Source of the DNA: Hermatobates lingyangjiaoensis
Lineage: Eukaryota > Arthropoda > Insecta > Hemiptera > Hermatobatidae
DNA: 64,000 nt
Assembly (NCBI GenBank): GCA_026182355.1
Contig: JAPFBL010000227.1
Span: 526,001 to 590,000, forward strand
Direction: 5' to 3'
How positions within the stretch are numbered: the stretch's first letter is position 1; each line of letters opens with the position of its first letter. Under the pieces are notes generated by a model that was not told the DNA's origin, ran no database searches, and was given only the letters and a program-made list of their open reading frames with translations. Position numbers and translations under genes: made by a program. Positions 34,701 to 45,900 of this stretch are shown here, piece by piece.

Positions 34701-34945
34701 TTTAGGAATCAAAGTCACAGGATAATGGTAAATATCTTACTTTGGTTTGTAAACACCTCTTTGTCATTTGGTTTACATTTTGAAACATAATGATTTTATG
34801 ATAAGTAGAATATCACATGGAGCTCTTATTTTTCTCTCTTTTTTCTTAATAGTCATGTAAATTTGGATCTATGGTGTCCAAAAACACTCTACACAGAATC
34901 ATTCTACTTGAATAAACTATATAATCGTATTCAGCATTAATAACA
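31735..34945. other. AT-rich DNA with one PLE relic
   Basis: A relic of the CGUCGGCAA-type PLE terminus lies at 32883-32975 (CTGCCTATGAAAAAGG, AAAACCAAAATGTTGC). Otherwise I see no gene or element. Confidence 0.4.
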
Positions 34946-34950
34946 GGAAT

Positions 34951-35275
34951 GGGGCCAGGCTAGCTCAGTGGTTACGTGCTTGCCTCTGAACTGATAGGAC
35001 CGGGGTTCGATCCTCACCTGGCCCTCGATTTATTCACGCGGGAGGTGAATAAATCTGAGCGCGTCGTTCCTCGAACAAGGACGTTAAACCGTCGGTCCCG
35101 AGCCTGTATGATGTCAGGTACCCGTTAAAGATCCCTACTCTAAATACATTTGAGTTAGGCAAAATTTAGGACTCCCACTGTAGAATCAAATATTCATTAT
35201 GTGATATCACAAAGGGCCAATGCTCGGCCTACGTGTGTTCCCTTGTGGAACTGCCACTGCAACCTAACCTAACCT
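34951..35275 (+). mobile_element. tRNA-derived SINE, best copy
   Basis: The head is tRNA-like: GGGCCAGG (34952-34959) can pair with CCTGGCCC (about 35017-35024) as an acceptor stem, with A-box TAGCTCAGTGGTT at 34961 and B-box GGTTCGATCC at 35004-35013. The body has an 11-bp hairpin (GATTTATTCAC and GTGAATAAATC around GCGGGAG). Conserved blocks CGTTAAACCGTCGG, GAGCCTGTATGATGTCAG and TTAGGCAAAATTTAGGACTC follow. The tail ends AACCTAACCTAACCT, an echo of the arthropod telomere repeat. RNA polymerase III transcription is expected from the boxes. Confidence 0.9.
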
Positions 35276-35570
35276 AGCTCAGTGGTTAACGTACTCGCCT
35301 CTGGACTGGTTGTCCGGGGTTCAATACCCACATGGCCCTCGGAGCCTGTATGATCCCGGAGGAGAGGTCCCACGGAGAGGTCGTTAAGCCTTCGGTCCCG
35401 AGCCTGTACGATATCAGGTACTCATTAAAGATCCCTACTCGAAATGCACTTGAGTTAGGCAAAATTTAGGACTCCCAAAGTAGAATTTGTAGAATCACCG
35501 ATCAAACAAAACGCCGGTAAACGGCTGACGTTATCACCCGCTAGGGGATCGGTTAAACAATAAAAAAGAT
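35270..35570 (+). mobile_element. tRNA-derived SINE, second copy in tandem
   Basis: Starts at CTAGCTCAGTGGTTAACG immediately after the previous tail. B-box (GGTTCAATACCC) is altered and the hairpin is deleted. It ends with the other tail type (AACGCCGGTAAACGGCTGAC, GCTAGGGGATCGG, AACAATAAAAAAG). Confidence 0.85.
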
Positions 35571-35574
35571 AATA

Positions 35575-36535
35575 ACAAGAATTATTAATAAGAAAATAAT
35601 TATTGTACAAAAAATAACTGTTTAAGTAAATTATTTATTTAATAATAATATTCAGGTAGAGAAATATTCTTAATAGTACTATGTTACATGAAAAAAAAAG
35701 AAAGGAATTTTTACAAAAGAGTAGAATTTACAATGATAAAAGATAAACAAGTCTATAAAAGATACATTTTCTTGAGGAGGTTGCTGACTGACACTTAAGT
35801 AAAAGGGAAGACAAAGTGGGGTAACAAATTGGTGCTTTGTGTGAAGGCGCCAAGAGAGGATAAATGGAAGAGGTGGAAGTATAATTGGAGAAGGGTGTCC
35901 CTCGGCCTCTACCACTTGTACACCGTCAGCCGGCAGCCCTGTTTCATTAATACCCTTCCTCACGGCTCACCAACCCCCTTCAAGTGCCCATCTAGCATTA
36001 ATCAACAAAAAACCGATATTATCAAGTAATAATTACTCTAGGGGGGTGGGAGGGGGAGGCAGACTGTAAGATGAAACAGTATTCCTTGATCACAAACGAC
36101 CGTGGAAACAGTTTTTAATTAAAAAGGTTCCCTCCACATATTTTAATAAAAAATTTACAGCCAGTACTGTAAAAATTCATTAAAAATAAAACATTATTTA
36201 TATCTGAGATTATTTCAATTGTTAACTTTGTTCACTCCAAAAAAATTCTTTTTTATTAATTACAAACGATTCATCTACTAATTCAAAAATACTAAACCTG
36301 ATAAATAATGCGAGGTTACTTATTGAAATTATTGCCATTTTTTTTTATTTTAATTTATTTACAATGTATGAAATTAAATTATTTTGAACATTCAAACATC
36401 TGGATATGACCATAGAAGCATTGATTTAGGGGAATAAAGTCTGTTACGTTATGTTTAGAAGCATTATTTCTTATTTTGATGGATTAATGGTTTGCTACAA
36501 CTCTGAAACTAATTCTTTCAGAAAATATTGTGTTT
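35575..36535. other. Unique DNA with a GC-richer block at 35810-36010
   Basis: The block (AGAAGGGTGTCCCTCGGCC, CCGTCAGCCGGCAGCCC) has frames open on both strands. I recognise no product and see no splice signals. It may be a conserved non-coding element. Confidence 0.3.
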
Positions 36536-36539
36536 CCTT

Positions 36540-36770
36540 AATAATTCTACATTGAGAGTCTGAATTTTACCTAACAGAAGAACATTTAGAATAGGGACTT
36601 ATAACAAGTACGTGACATTGTAAAGGCGCGGGAACTACGACGCAACATTCTCTCCGAGGAATGACATGATCAAGTTATTGTTACCTCCCGCATTCAGCCG
36701 TTGTAAGAATCGAACGAAGATTAGCCAGTCTAAAGGCGAGTATGCAAGCTATTAGACTACCATCAACTCT
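36540..36770 (-). mobile_element. tRNA-derived SINE, decayed
   Basis: Minus-strand copy. The tail-side block (TCTACATTGAGAGTC) comes first, then the TCCTCTC-type and GTAACAATAACTTG regions, and the tRNA head complement near 36710-36765. A further scrap of the SINE body (TACCTGACACTGTACAGTCC) is at 36871-36890. Confidence 0.65.
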
Positions 36771-37033
36771 GCATATTTTTGTTGTCGAACCCTAATACTG
36801 ACCTGGCTATACATAGCGAGTCCAACGTGTTTTCCCTTAATTTTATTAAAGGAGGAATCTTTAAAGAGTACCTGACACTGTACAGTCCCAGAACCAGCAC
36901 TTCACATGTAATCCCTGACTGCATTCCACTACAACTTCTCTCATCACTTGTCAACTAAAGCTGGTTAAATATTTCATTAGACACCAGGCTGTCTCGAAAC
37001 AAAACATAGTCAAATAAATATGTTGGTATTATG

Positions 37034-37292
37034 TGAGCCGTTTATTTTGAAAGTGGCCTAATTCCATTTTCCAAAAAAATTTAGCTAGCTATTTAAATAA
37101 TTACATTTTTACGTTATCTTTACCTTTTGCAGCAAATTGTACAAAATTTATTTAAAATTACTAAGTTTTTTTATAACAAAAATTAGTTGATAAATAAAAT
37201 GACAATATTTTTAAATTTTGTAAAACGCAAACCCTTAAATATCTCGATTTTAACATAAATGGAATTAGGCCACTTTCAAAATAAGCGGCTCA
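37034..37292. mobile_element. MITE with 34-bp terminal inverted repeats
   Basis: TGAGCCG followed by TTATTTTGAAAGTGGCC forms the left end (37034-37067). Its complement at 37259-37292 differs at one position in 34. The 259-bp element is AT-rich inside and encodes nothing. The flanks do not show a clear duplication, so the superfamily is undetermined. Confidence 0.8.
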
Positions 37293-37743
37293 TGTTTGAC
37301 CCTAGATTTAAATTGAAATAATATTTTTATACGACACTAAACAGTAATTATATAAAAGGAATTTACATCAAATTTTCAATTTTTAATTCTATTCTCAAGC
37401 CAACTGAATTTCATCCATTAAGATATATCTCACCTATAAGATGGTCATTCACCCCTGATGACTGGTATCTTTCAGTGCTGCAATGTAAAAAATGCATTTC
37501 TAGAGCAATAAAAAGGACTGCATCCAAATGTCTCGTAACAAATGTGCAAATTCTAATAGGATATTTTTTTATATTCTATAATCTGTATATATAAAATACA
37601 AAGTTTGTCTGTCTGTCCGCTATAGAAATAAAACTGGAGACATTTAGACAATAAGAAACATATATAACTTTTTGGGGGGAAGTAACAACGTATTTTGATT
37701 TTGATCAGGGTCCATTTTTGAGATCTACCGCCTATATTCAATA

Positions 37744-37780
37744 CGCCCTTCGTACCTCGCCCTTCGTACCTCGCCCTTCG
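37744..37780. repeat. 14-bp tandem repeat
   Basis: CGCCCTTCGTACCT repeated 2.6 times. It follows a segment (37580-37740) starting TATATATAAAATACAAAG and TTTGTCTGTCTGTCCGC, a pattern common at ends of some insect repeats, not assigned. Confidence 0.7.
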
Positions 37781-37789
37781 AAGATAACA

Positions 37790-40440
37790 TCAAATCTCTA
37801 TGATCTTACAAGCTTCATAAATGTCATTTCTCTTAATTATCTTATGTATGGCATAATTCTACATTTCCGATATAATTTGTACGCGTAAACATAATCCTTG
37901 ATAATACTGAACACAAAATTTGATCACATTACAGTATCATACTTTTCTTTTTCTATTGTTGTTGAGCCCCATTAGACGAGAACAGAGTTTATGATCCTTA
38001 GGATACTTTAGTAATTCGTTATGCAATATTTTACTGTATTGAAATATAGAGGAGTATTTTTAATAAATACAACGAAATGATTTGTCAGACCAATAGCTTG
38101 TTCTGAGAAAGTTCCATCCAAACTTTTCCAGAAAATTAAAACATGGTTTGAGAATACCATTTAAACAGCTTCACTGTTTAAAGAACGATTTATCTGAAAT
38201 ACTAATAATTGTATGGTTTTTTTTATGCTTAGAATTTCAACTACAATTTATTACAATTTTTGTAACTCCTGTTACTTTTAATGTTTTTAACTCCTAAGCG
38301 TTATCAGATATGATTTTAATAAGTTATTTTACCAATCTTAGGTAAATAGCGCTAACTCTGAATAGGTTGTTAACAATTGAACTTTGGTTTCCATCGACTT
38401 ATAAGGTCTTGAGCTCCCTTGATACTGATTATACATATACTGAAAGGGGAACATCCCTTCTAACCGACGAAGGGTTCTCCCCTCTCATGTTGGCATTACA
38501 TTATCACTTTGCTATATCTTGCTAGTGTCTTCTTAGAGCCAAGTAACAAAATTCAAGCATGATTTGAAATGATCATCAATTTATTGTCAACGTAACGACG
38601 TTACATCTTGGTAACCTCATTACCCATTTGTCTTCGATCTCGGGGATCCGAGACATCTTGGATTGCTATGTTGTAATTGCGACTCTTATACAGAACTGAA
38701 CCATCATAAGTACGTAATTGTGTAATATTTTGTAATTTAATAAGGTATGTACGAACACACGTTACTTAAAGTAATTGCTTCTAATATATTAATGATGTGA
38801 CAACTACTGAGTTAATACAAAAATATATTTATTTTGAAGAATTGTTTCGATAATTTAGATATAAAAACAACTAAGCCTAATGTATTAAATTAATTCTTCG
38901 TCATGAAAAGATGATTGTAAACTTTTCTTTGTACAAATATTTAGTTTCTAAGGAGAATTAACTTTTTATATTGGTCTTCAGAAAACTGAAAAGCTAGCAT
39001 TACGCTTAAGGTTCTCAAGTGCAAATTCAGCAAAGTTAATAATTCATTGAATTTGTCTAGAATGACTTCCAGTATACCAAATTTCAGAAAAAAGTGTTAG
39101 TTGTATGACGAAATATTTAGTAGTTTTACTTTTCATTTTCATATTGAGGTTTAGCAAATATTCTTCTACTTACCCAATTATATCTTCGTGGTTTTGTTAG
39201 GTATTTATGACGTTTAGTAGGAATGTTTATTATTATACAGAATTTACCTATTTACTCATATTAGGGGATTTCAAAATTACAACTCTACACAAAACAAAGT
39301 TTGATATGATAACTAACAACGTGTGTTGATAACTTAGTGTTCTTCGTCTGGATTATATCTGCATTCTATAGAGTCGATCTATGGGAGTGACTTAGGAAGG
39401 ACTCCATTGGAGACATAATTTTTTATATCCACCAATATGAGTAAATACTACGCTATAAAAGATTGAAAAAATAATGAATTACCCATCTACGTACACATAA
39501 ACACACAAAAAATCTTCGAGCAGTTAAAAAAACTTCACGTTTCAGATTAATTACAACAGATAAATTATCAAGATGACGACAATATGTACATCTTCAAATC
39601 TCTTAGTGTGATATTAGTGTTAGAATTAGAGATTTATTTAAAGATTTGGACTCGAAAAGAGTCATTGAAACTGAGTTCATGAACATTAGTGTACATGGTA
39701 ACCAGAAGGCTGCTCTTCTAACCGATGAACCTCTGTGACAACTTAGAGTAGGCTTAAGAGGAAAAGACTGAGTGCAGTTCAGTCAGTAAACAATATTTTT
39801 AGAACAGTAAGTCTTAAAACGTATCGGTAAAGTATTATTTTTATGGCAAATTTTTAAGTAGGAATCAAGTTTTGATAATCATTGATTATGAGACAGGTCT
39901 GACAACTACGTTGTCAAAAAATCCCTGCTGTGAACTTTATTGGAGGGTTTGGGGAAACCATTAAAAAAGACATCTAAGATATAAGGATTTTGGGTAAAAA
40001 ATAGAGTAAGTACACAGAAGATAGATGAAACAGAAACGAATGTATAGGAAAAAAACTGCTGAATAATAGAGGCCAGTTTATTAGAGCCAGGTAAATAAAT
40101 AGTGGTAAAAATATAGAATTACAACGACCATTTTGCATGTAAAACAGTAATAAGTTTCAGCATGTATGACATGATTATTAATTAAATTAGAAGAACATGC
40201 TAGATCAAAAAATCTATCTCACAAGCCATTAATGTTTTACGGCTTGCGGTTTACGAGATTACCATACATGTTTTTCTGGAGCAAGAAATCAAAGATATTC
40301 TAAACTTACGTTATTTTTTCTTGGCAATATTAATAAGAAAGTTGAATTAAATAAAGTATAATAGAAGAATCAAAACTATTTTACCCTAATAAATTTTTGT
40401 TTTTTTTTATCTTTTAGTCAGAAACTTGTTTGCACTCAAC
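37790..40440. other. No gene recognised
   Basis: Unique AT-rich DNA. A denser patch at 38440-38700 holds short near-palindromes (GAAAGGGGAAC, CTCGGGGATCCGAG) without further meaning that I can support. Confidence 0.35.
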
Positions 40441-40442
40441 CA

Positions 40443-41060
40443 TTGTTGAAGAAATTTTGTATAACTGCTGTGTTTAAGAATAAACCATCCAAATTCCAAA
40501 AATATTGTCTTCAATTGCTAACCGTGCTAATTAACACGGAGCTTTGTTTTAATGATGGCTTCTCAATCCATGTCCTTAGTCAAACCTTGGTCCAGCTAAC
40601 TCTGAGAGTTTCAGAGGAAGCACATATGTGTATCCATTTAGCCTGCCCTCCTAGCCTTAATCTCTACTCTTAGCTCTTTAATATATGTTTTTTATTCTTT
40701 ATTATTTGTTTTGTATTGTATATTATTTTTAATTATGTATTTATTATTTTTTTTATTTTGTATTACTATCAATTATCGCTATTTTTTCCTTTATTATTGT
40801 TTTTTTATTCGTTATTTTTTAATCTTCTTCCTTCATTTAGTAATTTCTTTTGCCTTTAACTATTACTAGTTTTTCATCACTTATTTGTATTTTTTAAATT
40901 TTTGTTTAGTTATTACTATTTAGTTGTCAATAAATATCGAGTTAGTGACTTTTAAAATACGTTTGGGTTGGTAACCTGTTGGACACTCGGGCCGAGTGTG
41001 TCAACCTGAAGACGAGGGATGTCGAAATATAATTATGTCTTGTTTGTAACCATCTGTCTT
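40443..41060 (+). pseudogene. Decayed PLE GIY-YIG end with T-rich tail and hammerhead-like relic
   Basis: The frame 40443-40673 ends LTLRVSEEAHMCIHLACPPS and LNLYS, matching the ending TLRASEEAFICLLGARSPPG, LNLYR of the 19-kb PLE. A T-rich tract follows (40680-40930). Then a terminal relic at about 41006-41040 has CCUGAAGACG, GAUGUC and GAAAUAU in hammerhead order. The upstream domain is not recognisable. Confidence 0.6.
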
Positions 41061-41069
41061 CTAATCCTC

Positions 41070-43290
41070 ATTTATTCTGTTTGTGGCCCAGTTGGAGTAT
41101 TTTATACTGATGTTGATATATAACATCATCAAGTATTTTTAATACTTTTTTGTATGTATGAGTATGTATATTATATATTTAATAATCGAAACCGTCATTA
41201 TTGTTATTATATATTTTTAATATAATTACTATAGCTTTTTGTTGTTAAACAAAAAAAAATGTTGATAGGAAGCAAATAAAGGAATATTTTTTTGCATTTG
41301 TAAAATTGCTGACTAATGGAACAGAATATACGTTTTGATTGATGTTTAATATTTAAACTTGAAATCTGTTTGATCTTTTAATAATTACCACTGTGAAGCG
41401 AATGTATTCCCGTTATAAGGCCATGTCCATTATTACTTTGCCCAGTAATATTTTAATTCCACTTTCAATTTCAATATTCGTTCAGTATATTGCAGACTTT
41501 GCTTGCAGTCAGTAAAATTTAAAATCCATTGCAGAAAAAATAATTAAATTACTGCGTGTTTGTTCCAGTACAGGAAATGTACACTTAATTGATTGATTTA
41601 TCGATACCTAATTATTCCTGTCTTGTTAAAATTTAGATACACATTAAAGAAGAGGGAATTTTAATGACTTTAATAATTTATATTAATGCTGTCATCTGGT
41701 AGCATCAATTAAATAAACTAATAAAAACACGTTTGAGTTGTTAACCATAATTCATATTAATAATTCTTTTGATCTAATTGATATTAGAACATTATTCCAT
41801 TGAAAAACCTTTGATTTCAGAAATGGTTTTGTTTTGTTTTATTTCAATACATGTCGTACATCACGTGATATATTTGCAATTATAATCTTATTTTTTTAAT
41901 CTTGTAAATTTTGGTAGCAGTTCTTCCTTTAAACACGTATTATTATAAATGTAACCATAATTTGTTATCGTTATATTTATACATAAGGGTGCATAAAAAG
42001 TGTAACCAAATTATTCATGAAGTTTGCGGTATCGTGTTCGGATTTCTTGATGGATAAAAGGAATTTTTAAATCGTTATGAATGGTATCATTAGAAACATA
42101 AAAGGGAGCTCGTACTATTTCTATTGATAAAGGAACACTTTTTTTATTGTGTGTATGTGCGCACGGGTGTGTTTGAATAAGTATTCAGACAAGGGCACCA
42201 TGCATCAAGATTTTTCTGCAATATAATTTTTGAATCATGTGATAGAAACTTATATTGAATTAAGTACAGTAGATGAAATGTGTATGACAGAGTAAAACAA
42301 AATTAATCTTATGTTAAAAAAGTGAATAGTATTTCCTTACTGGTATTCCATTCATCTACTTTGAAAATGTAATGATTGTTTATTTTTATAGTGAATTTAT
42401 TAAATCCTAACTTAATGATATACATAGTGTGTATTTAAGTAGTTAAAGAACTTCTAACACAAAGTCTTGTGATCCAAACAACTAAATAAGTCATGAAAGA
42501 ATTGGGAACAATCTTATCCTTTGAAAGGAACGTAAAGTTTCAGAGTTCAAACCTACATATGTTAAAAATTCTTACAACTGTAAGCCGATTGATGAAAAAT
42601 TTAGAATTTCCAATTCAGAACCGAATGGGTGCTATAAAACCCTTGGGGATTGAAACATTAGGGTCCATACTGACCCTTCCATTAGCAATGACAAAATGCG
42701 GCCTTCATGTTTGCTTTAAGTTGTTGATATCATTATACATCAAAGCCAAAGTTGCATATGTCCGTAACACACTCCTGCTTGTAAAGCTATGAACGCTAAG
42801 TATGTCTCCTGCTCATATAAAATCATAACAGAGAAATACCAACAAAACAATGATATGTGAACATATAACAAAGTTACGTTTTTATATTTTTATGAAAAAT
42901 CGTCAATAAAGTAGCTTTCGACTGGCTTGAGTTTTAGAAAAGAACATAAAATGCAGCATTTATATATTCAGTATCACTAACATATTTCTCGAATAATGTT
43001 ACCACTTTTTCATTATATGAAAAAAAGCATGAAGAATTATGTATATACATTAATCAATAATTTATTCATGTATTTATAAAGCAGTCAATATGACATTAAA
43101 AAATAATTATGAACAACAGAAAGATTTATACAGATATAACCCACTACTATATTTCGATTATCGTCTCGTATTGACCTTGGATTGTATATAAAAAAGCAAG
43201 ACATATCCTAAACTTACAGAATTATTATCTATGAAAATAATAAAAAAAATTAAATAAATAATTATAAATTATAAATTAAAAAAATAAATT
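41070..43290. other. No feature recognised
   Basis: AT-rich DNA. A 99-codon frame at 42493-42792 has no known match, no signal peptide and ordinary AT-rich composition; I treat it as chance. Confidence 0.4.
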
Positions 43291-43509
43291 ATTATAGTAC
43301 GAAAATTTGAGTCTGTAAGTGTGTTTCCTTACTCTGTGTGTTACTCTTCTTGAATTTTGAATCGTATTGTGCCCAGTTTGGATCGTGTTTCTTTTTATTA
43401 AGTGATATATTTATATATATATATATGCTTTTAAAAACTGGATGTCTGTTTCCACTTGATTTAATTTTGTCTTATATTTTTCCAAATTACGAAAATTTTT
43501 TAATTTTTA

Positions 43510-44051
43510 GCTTATTTTCGGACAGCTATAAAACAGACGAAAGAATAATTAAAACAATATTAAAAAACAATATCAAGGTTAAAAAGCAAGAAGACAGGAT
43601 CCAGCTTATTATTTTCTATAGGAACAAAACCACCACGCAACTGATTATAAGGAACCAGCATGAAAAGAAACAGCCGCTGAAACAAACGAACCTAGTATAT
43701 GAGTTTCAATGTCCACTGGGAAACTGTGAATTCCAAAAATACTCATATATAGGATCAACAACTACTACCCTTTCTAGGAGGCTGACGATGCATCTGGTTT
43801 CAGGAGCCCCCAAAGAACACTTCCAAAAGATTCATAAAACAAAAATTTCGAAGGAAACTATGGTGAATAATACTAGAATTATAGCAAAAGAAAAGGACGG
43901 AAGAAGACTCAGGATATTAGAAGCGCTGTTCATACTAGAAAAAGCTCCTAGCATGAACGATCAAAAAGGTAATTTTGCCAACCAGTTGCCCTTGTTTGGA
44001 AACCTAGGGCTAGTTATGCCAACACTGACAACCCCTAACCTGTCTGTGTAA
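43510..44051 (+). CDS. PLE GIY-YIG endonuclease domain (partial ORF)
   Basis: The homologous part starts near SYKTDERIIKTILKNNIKV, continues RIQLIIFYRNKTTTQLIIRN, and then holds the GIY-YIG core: NLVYEFQCPLGNCEF, YSYIGSTTTTLSRRLTMHL, SGAPKEH and ILEALFILEKAPSMN. The Tyr, Gly, Arg, His and Glu positions expected in the family are present. There is no internal stop. The reverse transcriptase is missing, so this is the 3' third of an element. The listed upstream ATGs lie in flanking DNA and are not real starts. It is close to the minus-strand copy at 12.7-13.1 kb (both have YIGSTTTT and RRLTMHL), so they belong to one sub-family. Confidence 0.85.
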
Positions 44052-44138
44052 CCTTCAGTTAACTTGTTCACTTATTGTTTTTGCAATGTAATTTAACTAT
44101 TAGATTCATTTGTTAAGTGTAATTGTAATTAATTGTGT

Positions 44139-44182
44139 GTTTTGCTGAAGATGGTGAACGTACACCGAAACATGTTCAATAA
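44139..44182 (+). ncRNA. Hammerhead ribozyme motif, CAUG sub-family
   Basis: Stem I UUG pairs with CAA. Core CUGAAGA is followed by an extra U, perfect stem II GGUG/CACC with a six-base loop, GAAA, palindromic CAUG, and UU. It is the sister of the motif at 12485-12528. Confidence 0.7.
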
Positions 44183-44400
44183 TAAAATAAGAAATTATGG
44201 TGAATTAATTTTTAAGTTGAGTTCTGAGTTGAAGAAAAAATTTCGTAATTTGGAAAAATATAAGACAAAATTAAATCAAGTGGAAACAGACATCCAGTTT
44301 TTAAAAGCATGTATTGAAGAAGGACTGCTCCCAACTTTTACAAATATATATATATATATATGGATTAATTTACCACAATGAAAACAATTTTTGAAACAAT

Positions 44401-44436
44401 GCTCTAAGGCCTTTCGTTAACACATCTTCAGAGAGC
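44401..44436 (-). ncRNA. Hammerhead-like motif downstream of PLE stop codon
   Basis: Minus strand: GCUCU pairs with AGAGC; core CUGAAGA, extra U, short stem II (GU/AC), GAAA, palindromic GGCC, UU. Same sub-family as 27733-27767 and 47563-47598, which ties that terminus type to this coding lineage. Confidence 0.6.
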
Positions 44437-44466
44437 AAGTGAACTAAAAAAACAATAAATACTTGT

Positions 44467-45150
44467 TTAACGTGGCTGATTGAAATTTCCAGAATTGATG
44501 GCAACCCTGAATGTGTTTAATGATGAAGTCTTCATCTGTTTAATTATCCCGTTAATCAAAACTTCATCTAATTTGTAGAGTCCTAGGCTATTGTTCATCA
44601 ACTTCTCATAAAAGTTCTTTAGGAGCGCACTTTCTACGATATTTCTTCTTCTTTCTGAAGACACGTATATTAATTCATTTGCTTCATTCCAATTAATCAC
44701 ATGATTACTGTTTCTTATGTGTATGAACAAGGCACTCTTTTCGTTTTCTCTTCTGATGGAATATTTGTGCTGTTTTATCCTTGTAAGAAGACCTTTGCTC
44801 GTCTGTCCAATGTAAGACATTTCACAGTCAGTACATGGTATCCTGTATACACAACAGTCCTTTCTTTTTGGCTTATTATTGACAAGTCTGTTAAACAAGT
44901 TACCATCATTACTGAACACAACAGAAACTTCCAATCTTTTCGTAAATGAAGGCATATCTTTCAAACAAGGACTGTATGGAATGACTAACAAAATCCTTCT
45001 TGTGAACTGTTCTTCATTATTTAATATCATGGATTGTTTCACCTTTTTTATGATATTGTCGATTAACCTTTTTAAATACATTAAAGAATCTGCAATTTTG
45101 TAAATATTTTTGATTTCTTCATCTAAAAATTTTTCATATATATATATATA
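44467..45150 (-). CDS. PLE C-terminal region with GIY-YIG endonuclease (partial)
   Basis: Continuous open frame from the TA tract, with no native start. It begins KFLDEEIKNIYKIADSLMYL, then RRILLVIPYSPCLKDMPSF. The GIY-YIG domain follows: DCCVYRIPCTDCEMSYIGQT, then SKGLLTRIKQHKYSIR, HIRNSNHVINW and the glutamate helix RRRNIVESALL. Family features are all visible. Sequence is distinct from both the 18-kb and the 43-kb copies, so at least three PLE coding lineages occupy the window. The RT catalytic part is missing. Confidence 0.85.
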   Translation of the reverse strand, partial: YIYIYEKFLDEEIKNIYKIADSLMYLKRLIDNIIKKVKQSMILNNEEQFTRRILLVIPYSPCLKDMPSFTKRLEVSVVFSNDGNLFNRLVNNKPKRKDCCVYRIPCTDCEMSYIGQTSKGLLTRIKQHKYSIRRENEKSALFIHIRNSNHVINWNEANELIYVSSERRRNIVESALLKNFYEKLMNNSLGLYKLDEVLINGIIKQMKTSSLNTFRVAINSGNFNQPR

Positions 45151-45164
45151 TACTAAATATAAAC

Positions 45165-45309
45165 TCTTACTGTAAAATGCACTTGAGTTAGTCCTAGTTT
45201 AGGATTTCTAATGTAGAATCTATAAAATAAGCGATCAAACAAAAAGCCGGTAAACGTCTGATGTTAATCACAGGTGCTAGGGGATTGGTTTCAACAATAA
45301 AAAAAAAGT
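45165..45309 (+). mobile_element. SINE 3' half
   Basis: ACTTGAGTTAGTCCTAG, ATGTAGAATCTATAAAATA and AAAAAGCCGGTAAACGTCTG match the second tail type. It ends AACAATAAAAAAAAAG and abuts a PLE terminus relic (45312-45365, minus-strand CUGAAGA, then GUUGAAAAUCUUAGUC). Confidence 0.75.
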
Positions 45310-45773
45310 AATCAGAAAAAAGACTAAGATTTTCAACTTTCAGAAGCGTTCGACCTTCTTCAGAGTAAAATCTCAACTGAACAGTGTTGAGGTTGTTCGA
45401 ATACTAACAAGCGTTTTTCATAGAATATACTTAGTAAAAAACTTATTTATTTGGTAATAGAGTTATTTATGCAATCTTTTGTTGTATAATTTATAATATT
45501 CATTTATTTATTAATTCAAATAAGGTTATAAATCTTTAGTATATTAAATAGCACTAGCTTTATTTCTATTAGTAGTTATCTTTATTCACTAAAAGTTCTT
45601 TTTAATTATATATAAATTTAAGGACAAAAAATTTGCTAAATTCTTAGTTATAATTTATCAGATAATTTTGTGAAATATTGATAGAAGGATATGATTTATA
45701 AACTTGTAAAGAATGAATTAATGGGAAAGTGAAAAAGAGAATACTTATTGAAGTTAGTTCAAAAATGATGTTT

Positions 45774-45900
45774 GTTTAAGGGCGAGTTGGTGGGGGCGGT
45801 AGTTAGGGGCTGGTTGGTGTGGGGGCGGGCGTTAGTTTGTGTGAGGTCGGAGGCAGGAGCATGGGTCGAGCCGCCTCCTGCAGCGCGATCTCCTAGCCTC
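45774..45900 (+). promoter_or_regulatory. GC/CpG-rich 5' region of the RYK-like gene
   Basis: An abrupt GC-rich island with many CpGs (GGGGGCGGTAG, GGGGGCGGGCG, GAGCCGCCTCC, CAGCGCG) in AT-rich surroundings. It ends at the signal-peptide ATG. It is probably the 5' UTR and core promoter. No TATA box is evident. The reading frame stays open upstream to an ATG at 45772, but that extension would place a non-secretory segment before the signal peptide. Confidence 0.5.

Larger units (their letters stand above)
43408..44362 (+). mobile_element. PLE copy: GIY-YIG end, ribozyme, then ORF start, bounded by (TA)n
   Basis: Same architecture as 12298-13135, on the plus strand. (TA)n (43408-43427) leads into the 3' part of a PLE frame ending at 44051. 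A hammerhead motif follows at 44139-44182. After it a frame reads ELIFKLSSELKKKFRNLEKY and FLKACIEEGLLPTFTNI, the PLE N-terminal pattern, and dissolves into (TA)n at about 44345-44362. Confidence 0.85.
44363..45153 (-). mobile_element. PLE copy of a third coding sub-family, minus strand
   Basis: (TA)n at 45153-45133 opens directly into a PLE frame on the minus strand. The frame stops at 44467 and is followed 30 bp later by a hammerhead motif (44436-44401). The element then meets the plus-strand PLE at the shared (TA)n 44345-44362. The two copies therefore face each other tail to tail across a TA tract. Confidence 0.8.

Noticed and set aside
34951..35025. Functional tRNA gene
   Set aside because: A- and B-boxes and acceptor pairing exist, but the anticodon arm is not normal and the same body follows in many copies, so it is a SINE.
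42493..42792. 99-codon frame as a gene
   Set aside because: No recognised similarity, splice signals or unusual composition; expected by chance in 64 kb.
45772..45900. Start codon at 45772 for the RYK-like exon
   Set aside because: It would place 43 non-hydrophobic residues before a clean signal peptide; the ATG at 45901 fits better.
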